A stretch of 35,305 nt of DNA from JBKEBQ01 sp047973225 (lineage in GTDB: Bacteria > Bacillota_I > Bacilli_A > Erysipelotrichales > Erysipelotrichaceae): NCBI GenBank assembly GCA_047973225.1, contig JBKEBQ010000033.1, forward strand, positions 1 through 35,305. The letters are read 5' to 3'. The notes below the pieces were generated by a model. That model was not told the origin of the DNA. It ran no database searches and saw nothing but the letters and a program-made list of their open reading frames with translations. This document shows positions 31,772 to 35,305 of this stretch, in pieces (position 1 is the stretch's first letter; each line of letters begins with the position of its first letter). Both the position numbers and the translations under genes were made by a program.

Positions 31772-33177
31772 AACGCTTCATCCTTAATATCAATCATATC
31801 CTGTTGATACGCTTCCTTGTCAAAACTGCCCAATGTACGATCTACGCTTATCGCATTAGCCATGGATCCTGAAACGTTCAACATCGTCCGTCCCATATCA
31901 ATAAGCGGATCAATTGCTAGAATTGGTGAAATGCTTGGAAATAAACTCTCCATTCCCATTCCCGAGAGTGCTACGGAAGCTGCCATCGTTGCCGTTCCAG
32001 GAATACCCGCAATCCCTAATGATCCTAACGTAATCACAAGAATTGCCATGATGATAAACGTAACATCAATAGGCACACCACTCACATTAGCAACATACAC
32101 AAGTAAGATTGCAGGAAACACTCCAGCACATCCTTGCATTCCGGCAGTCGTTCCAAAACTTGCCACAAAACTTGCTGTACTTCGATTCACACCCATATCT
32201 TCGCTTAGCGTTTCAATTGTTATCGGTAATGTTCCAACACTTGAGCGGGATGTAAAAGCAAGAATAAAAACACGCAAGCCTTTCTTCAAATAAGGCAATG
32301 GATTTACACCAAAAAGAAACACTTGCAAGATTTGAAGCAAGAACACCACCACGATAGCAAGATACAATACAAGAATGAATTTTCCAACTTCGAAAACGCT
32401 GGACACTCCCCTTAAGGCAAGTGTAGATGCGAGCAAAGGTACTACTGCATAAGGCATTAGCTTAATAATGCTCATCGCAATACTCATAATGATTTTATGT
32501 AAAGCATTCACACTGGCATAGAAAGGTTCAATTACTGCACGGTATTTTTCACTAGTATGCATTCTTCTTGCCCCAAGACCAAAAAAAGCAGCCAAAATGA
32601 CAATTCCAATCACATTCATATTTACCATCGCCGCAATTGGATTGGCAGGGATTAAATTGACCAAAGTCGTTACCAAAGGCGTCACTTCACGAATATCACT
32701 AAGCCCACCCTTTGTTATAACTTCTTTACCTACATCAAAAATACTTGCTAACATCAACCCAACAAGTGCTGATATCGCAACCATCCCTAATGTCATTATA
32801 AGTGTATTGCGTACCAATTTTCCTATCTGCGCATTCGCTTCCATATGAATAATGACATGGATCATGGATATCAAAACCAATGGAATAACCAACATCTTAA
32901 TGAGTGCCATAAATCCATTACCAAATAAACCAAACCAAGTCGTTGCTTCTTGAATATACGCAATGTCACCTGGTACATCAGGAAAGTTTGCCCACAGTTG
33001 CATACTGAGCCCTAACCCAAAACCTAACAGCATCGCAACCAGCACTTTTTTGGCAAAATTTACCTTCTTCTTGCTCATATAAAATATGCAAGCAAACGCC
33101 ACCAATAAACTAACAATAAAAAATACTGTCTGCCACGTACTAATCATTAAAAAATGCTCAAAAAATGATGAATTCAT
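31768..33177 (-). CDS. tcyP: L-cystine/dicarboxylate symporter family transporter (TcyP-like)
   Basis: The start is put at 33177 (469 residues), nine bases after GGAGG; a longer frame to 33243 adds a non-homologous leader. It belongs to the DAACS sodium/dicarboxylate symporter family with the layout of Bacillus TcyP: VLVAMLLGFGLGL after TM1, SRSSVGTLPITIETL (the serine-rich hairpin, at about residues 300-315), ASFGTTAGMQGCAG and AGIPGTATMAASVALSG. It probably imports cystine. The downstream flavoprotein gene overlaps by four bases, matching a cystine uptake and reduction unit. Confidence 0.9.
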   Translation of the reverse strand: MNSSFFEHFLMISTWQTVFFIVSLLVAFACIFYMSKKKVNFAKKVLVAMLLGFGLGLSMQLWANFPDVPGDIAYIQEATTWFGLFGNGFMALIKMLVIPLVLISMIHVIIHMEANAQIGKLVRNTLIMTLGMVAISALVGLMLASIFDVGKEVITKGGLSDIREVTPLVTTLVNLIPANPIAAMVNMNVIGIVILAAFFGLGARRMHTSEKYRAVIEPFYASVNALHKIIMSIAMSIIKLMPYAVVPLLASTLALRGVSSVFEVGKFILVLYLAIVVVFLLQILQVFLFGVNPLPYLKKGLRVFILAFTSRSSVGTLPITIETLSEDMGVNRSTASFVASFGTTAGMQGCAGVFPAILLVYVANVSGVPIDVTFIIMAILVITLGSLGIAGIPGTATMAASVALSGMGMESLFPSISPILAIDPLIDMGRTMLNVSGSMANAISVDRTLGSFDKEAYQQDMIDIKDEAL

Positions 33178-33194
33178 AATTTTATCCTCCTTAC

Positions 33195-33213
33195 AACATA
33201 CCTTTTGTATGTT
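33195..33213. repeat. Inverted repeat in the tcyP 5' leader
   Basis: AACATAC-ctttt-GTATGTT is a perfect seven-base inverted repeat between promoter and ribosome site. It could be an operator, or an mRNA hairpin close to the Shine-Dalgarno sequence. Confidence 0.5.
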
Positions 33214-33238
33214 TATATTTATAATTCTTTCTAAAGCT

Positions 33239-33268
33239 ATCATATAAACAAGGCCACCATTTATACAA
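33239..33268 (-). promoter_or_regulatory. Promoter of the tcyP operon
   Basis: On the minus strand TTGTAT (33263-33268), an 18-base spacer and TATGAT (33239-33244). Confidence 0.6.
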
Positions 33269-33610
33269 ATTATTTGCTCATATAAAAAAAAGCTTTAAAA
33301 AGCTTTTTCAATCTCCATCAGCACCATATCTCAATAGCCGCTCCTCACTCACGTCTACGCATCTATCCTATACCCTCTTGTACAAACAAAACTATTTTGC
33401 ATTTTGTGTTTATATGACTCACACTAACTTGTATTTCTTTTTTTATAGAAGGCTTCCTCTTGTATTTTAAAGTTTATCTATCACTTTTCTAAACATTTTC
33501 CATTATTGCATAAATTATAATCGGTTGTAGCAAAATAAGCTACTTTGATGCTCTTTTTTTAATTATTATTTTTTTATCATTTCTGTGCATTTTATAGTAA
33601 GATACTTCGG
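33269..33610. other. Intergenic region between tcyP and the protease gene
   Basis: No gene supported. It holds a hairpin AAAAAGCTTT-aaa-AAGCTTTTT near 33287-33308, a TATAAT at about 33515-33520 without a clear -35, and GTAGC-aaaataa-GCTAC (33527-33543) followed by a T-run at about 33553. The last two could bound a very short transcript, but nothing else supports one. Confidence 0.5.
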
Positions 33611-33639
33611 TTGTTAATTTGTCTTTTTCGTCCTATACT
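33611..33639 (+). promoter_or_regulatory. Promoter of the secreted protease gene
   Basis: TTGTTA (33611-33616), a 17-base spacer and TATACT (33634-33639). The leader is about 90 bases long. Confidence 0.65.
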
Positions 33640-33640
33640 G

Positions 33641-33663
33641 CAAGTACAAGGAGCTAGTACTTG
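33641..33663 (+). repeat. Perfect inverted repeat at the protease transcript start
   Basis: CAAGTAC-aaggagcta-GTACTTG is a perfect seven-base inverted repeat beginning two bases after the -10 box. It would be either an operator over the start site or a 5'-terminal hairpin that stabilises the mRNA. No c-di-GMP riboswitch motif was recognised here. Confidence 0.55.
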
Positions 33664-33736
33664 TGACTTAAAAAAGTTTACTAGCAAATATCATCTCAAT
33701 ATTATTTATATGAATATTGAAAAGGAGGAACTGATG

Positions 33737-34897
33737 ATGATGAAAAAAACAATTATGCTACTATCTGCTTCAACACTGACTTTTGGAATCAGTTTCAATG
33801 CAGCAATGAATAAAAGCCAACAAACACAAGCGCAACAACCATTCGCGCACTATGAATATGTAAACGTATCTTATGAATATGATAAAGAAGAAAATATCAA
33901 AAAGAATTTAGCAATAATGTTGGATGAAAAACACCACCAAAAAGCAATCTCATTTACAAGAATTGATGCTTTTGGTCAAGCTGAATTTAAAAGCGATATG
34001 AGTTACCAATATAAAATTGGAACGGTTTATGAAGATGAGTTAAAAAACAACGTTCACCAACTACCTGATAAAGAATACATTGTGACAGTACAATTAAAAG
34101 ATACAAAATTACCAACAATATCTGGAGTAAATGTTACATTAAAAAAAGATGCAAAATTTGATGTGAAAACAATGAAAATTTCTGCTACTGATGAAGTCGA
34201 TGGAGCACTCCAAACAGAAATTGATGCTTCAAAAGTCGATACAAGCAAAGCTGGTACATATAATGTTAGCGCAACGGCAAAAGACTTTAGTGGTAATAAA
34301 GTTACAAAAACATTTCAAGCTATCGTAGTTGATCCTGTTGTTACACAACAACAAACAAATACAATAACTGCAACATATGCTAATAACTACACAAACACAC
34401 AAAATCCTACAATACCTGCTTATGCAGCATTGGACAGAAACAATTTGAATGTTCGTGGTTGGAAAGTAATTGTGAATGATGCAAGAATTTCTGATGACAC
34501 AATTCGTGCATATATGAACAACTTACAAAACCTACCTGGTCAATATTCAACAGCACACTTCCAAACAGTTTACATTGAAGTGATTCCGCAAGGATATCTA
34601 GGATTGGCATACAGCAATGGAATCATGAAGTTAAATGGATTAAAATACAGACCTACGACAGTTCTACACGAAGCAACACACATGTATGACTTTAAAAATA
34701 GATTTAGTAGAGATGCTAATTTAATCGCAATTCGTAACGCTGAGCTCAATAACCTCCCAGTTAAGTACAGTGGTAATATGAAAAGTAATCCTCAAGAATG
34801 GGTTGCAAATATCGTTGTATACTTCTTCAATGATCCTTATACATTAAGAACATTAGCGCCTAGATCATATGACTATGTTGCAAATATCATTTTCTAA
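33737..34897 (+). CDS. Secreted zinc metalloprotease, Ig-like plus lethal-factor/Pro-Pro-endopeptidase-type domain
   Basis: Three ATGs follow AGGAGG; 33737 is used (386 residues, spacing eight). The N-terminus is a signal peptide (KKTIMLLSASTLTFGISF). Residues about 110-205 form an Ig-like DUF5011-type domain (SKAGTYNVSATAKDFSGNKV). The C-terminal part, about residues 245-386, is an M34/ATLF-type peptidase: HEATH with His311, Glu312 and His315, third ligand Glu354 in NPQEWVANIVVYFF, and APRSYDYVANIIF matching the APKTFQFI end of anthrax lethal factor. Related secreted enzymes in Clostridioides (PPEP) cut Pro-Pro bonds in adhesins. It has no sortase motif and is probably released. It has its own promoter and terminator. 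Confidence 0.85.
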   Translation: MMKKTIMLLSASTLTFGISFNAAMNKSQQTQAQQPFAHYEYVNVSYEYDKEENIKKNLAIMLDEKHHQKAISFTRIDAFGQAEFKSDMSYQYKIGTVYEDELKNNVHQLPDKEYIVTVQLKDTKLPTISGVNVTLKKDAKFDVKTMKISATDEVDGALQTEIDASKVDTSKAGTYNVSATAKDFSGNKVTKTFQAIVVDPVVTQQQTNTITATYANNYTNTQNPTIPAYAALDRNNLNVRGWKVIVNDARISDDTIRAYMNNLQNLPGQYSTAHFQTVYIEVIPQGYLGLAYSNGIMKLNGLKYRPTTVLHEATHMYDFKNRFSRDANLIAIRNAELNNLPVKYSGNMKSNPQEWVANIVVYFFNDPYTLRTLAPRSYDYVANIIF

Positions 34898-34927
34898 AAA
34901 AAGATGACAAATTAATAAATATATATA

Positions 34928-34978
34928 AAACTATGTAAGTAGTGAGCGTAATTCCTATCTACATAGTTTTTGTTTTTT
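34928..34978 (+). terminator. Terminator of the protease gene
   Basis: AAACTATGTA and TACATAGTTT, with inner TAG/CTA pairs, make a long stem followed by TTTGTTTTTT. Confidence 0.85.
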
Positions 34979-35038
34979 CACGGGTTGGGGATGCGGATAA
35001 ATTTTTGGACCAGCGTAATTGATTTACGTTAATCCTGA

Positions 35039-35305
35039 TTATGGCTAAAGGAAAGTGAAAGCAAGAACAAATGGATGCAAATATTTGATGAACTCAAGAT
35101 ACGAGGTGTAGAAGATGTGTTTTTCATTTCCATGGATGGAGTCTCTGGATTAGAAGAAGGAGCAATAGCGATATTTCCCCATGTCGTTGTACAACAATGC
35201 ATTGTCCATTTGATTCGCAATGCAATTAAGTATGTACCTAGTAAAGATATAAAGCATTTACAAAAAGCTTGAAAAGGTGTATGGAGCAGCGACACTGAAA
35301 GCAGC
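35039..35305 (+). pseudogene. IS256-family transposase fragment, truncated and frameshifted
   Basis: The frame around 35042-35269 reads KESESKNKWMQIFDELK, RGVEDVFFISMDGVSGLEE and FPHVVVQQCIVHLIRNAIKY, the central catalytic region of mutator/IS256 transposases with the second Asp (SMDG) and the CxxH motif. The N-terminal half is missing: the frame is open only from 35039. Near 35262-35270 it runs into TGA, while the next frame continues KKLEKVYGAATLKA, so there is a frameshift. The remainder lies beyond the window. Confidence 0.85.

Noticed and set aside
33515..33560. Short non-coding RNA between a TATAAT and the GTAGC hairpin with T-run
   Set aside because: The predicted transcript would be only about 35 bases and there is no convincing -35 element.
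33636..33733. Possible riboswitch in the protease leader, since Pro-Pro endopeptidases can be c-di-GMP controlled
   Set aside because: Only a simple seven-base inverted repeat is present; no GEMM consensus or larger fold could be seen in about 90 bases.
1..35305. CRISPR arrays, tRNA or rRNA genes, prophage or replication origin
   Set aside because: No regularly spaced repeats, cloverleaf-like segments, phage structural genes or origin boxes were seen on either strand.

Overview
The window looks like a chromosomal segment of a low-GC Gram-positive gut bacterium (Bacillota). The AT-rich sequence, strong AGGAGG-type ribosome binding sites, tight overlapping operons, a T-box leader, PTS genes and secreted Ig-like/CAP proteins fit the Erysipelotrichales or a close relative. 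That placement is inference; no rRNA or phylogenetic marker is present. Most genes are on the minus strand.

Region 1 (1-9130) is a ten-gene minus-strand carbohydrate operon, read from 8254 down to 869, lying between two IS3-family ends that face it. In transcription order it encodes a ketose 3-epimerase-family protein, a class II aldolase, fructose-family PTS IIA, IIB and IIC, an unrecognised bicupin, an RpiB-family isomerase, DhaK, DhaL and a HAD phosphatase. The combination suggests PTS uptake of an uncommon ketose or polyol, aldol cleavage, and salvage of a C3/C4 ketose by DhaKL and RpiB. This is the best candidate for an undescribed pathway. A PRD/EIIA regulator (9272-11242) lies just beyond a decayed IS3 copy and probably controls it.

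Region 2 (11300-16000) has malY-like and ogt genes on the plus strand, convergent with a minus-strand phospholipase-like/UMF1 transporter/methyltransferase operon with touching or overlapping genes. Region 3 (16000-25400) holds a ThrE-type two-gene exporter behind a CtpE-like P-type ATPase, then ygiQ-DUF4430-ECF S component, a CAP-domain lipoprotein, and a membrane-anchored protein of unknown function.

Region 4 (25480-28300) is a polar amino acid ABC transporter operon behind a complete T-box leader with promoter, specifier candidate, T-box core and terminator. Divergent from it is a mini-gene for a 34-residue peptide downstream of two near-identical palindromes. Region 5 (28250-33270) contains a Na/Pi cotransporter with PhoU domain, a possible 46-residue small ORF, and a four-base-overlapping pair: cystine symporter (TcyP-like) and CoA-disulfide reductase-like flavoprotein.

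Region 6 (33300-35305) encodes a secreted Ig-like plus anthrax-lethal-factor/Pro-Pro-endopeptidase-like zinc protease with its own promoter and terminator, followed by a broken IS256-family transposase. Promoters, operators and terminators were found by eye, and none has been tested computationally.
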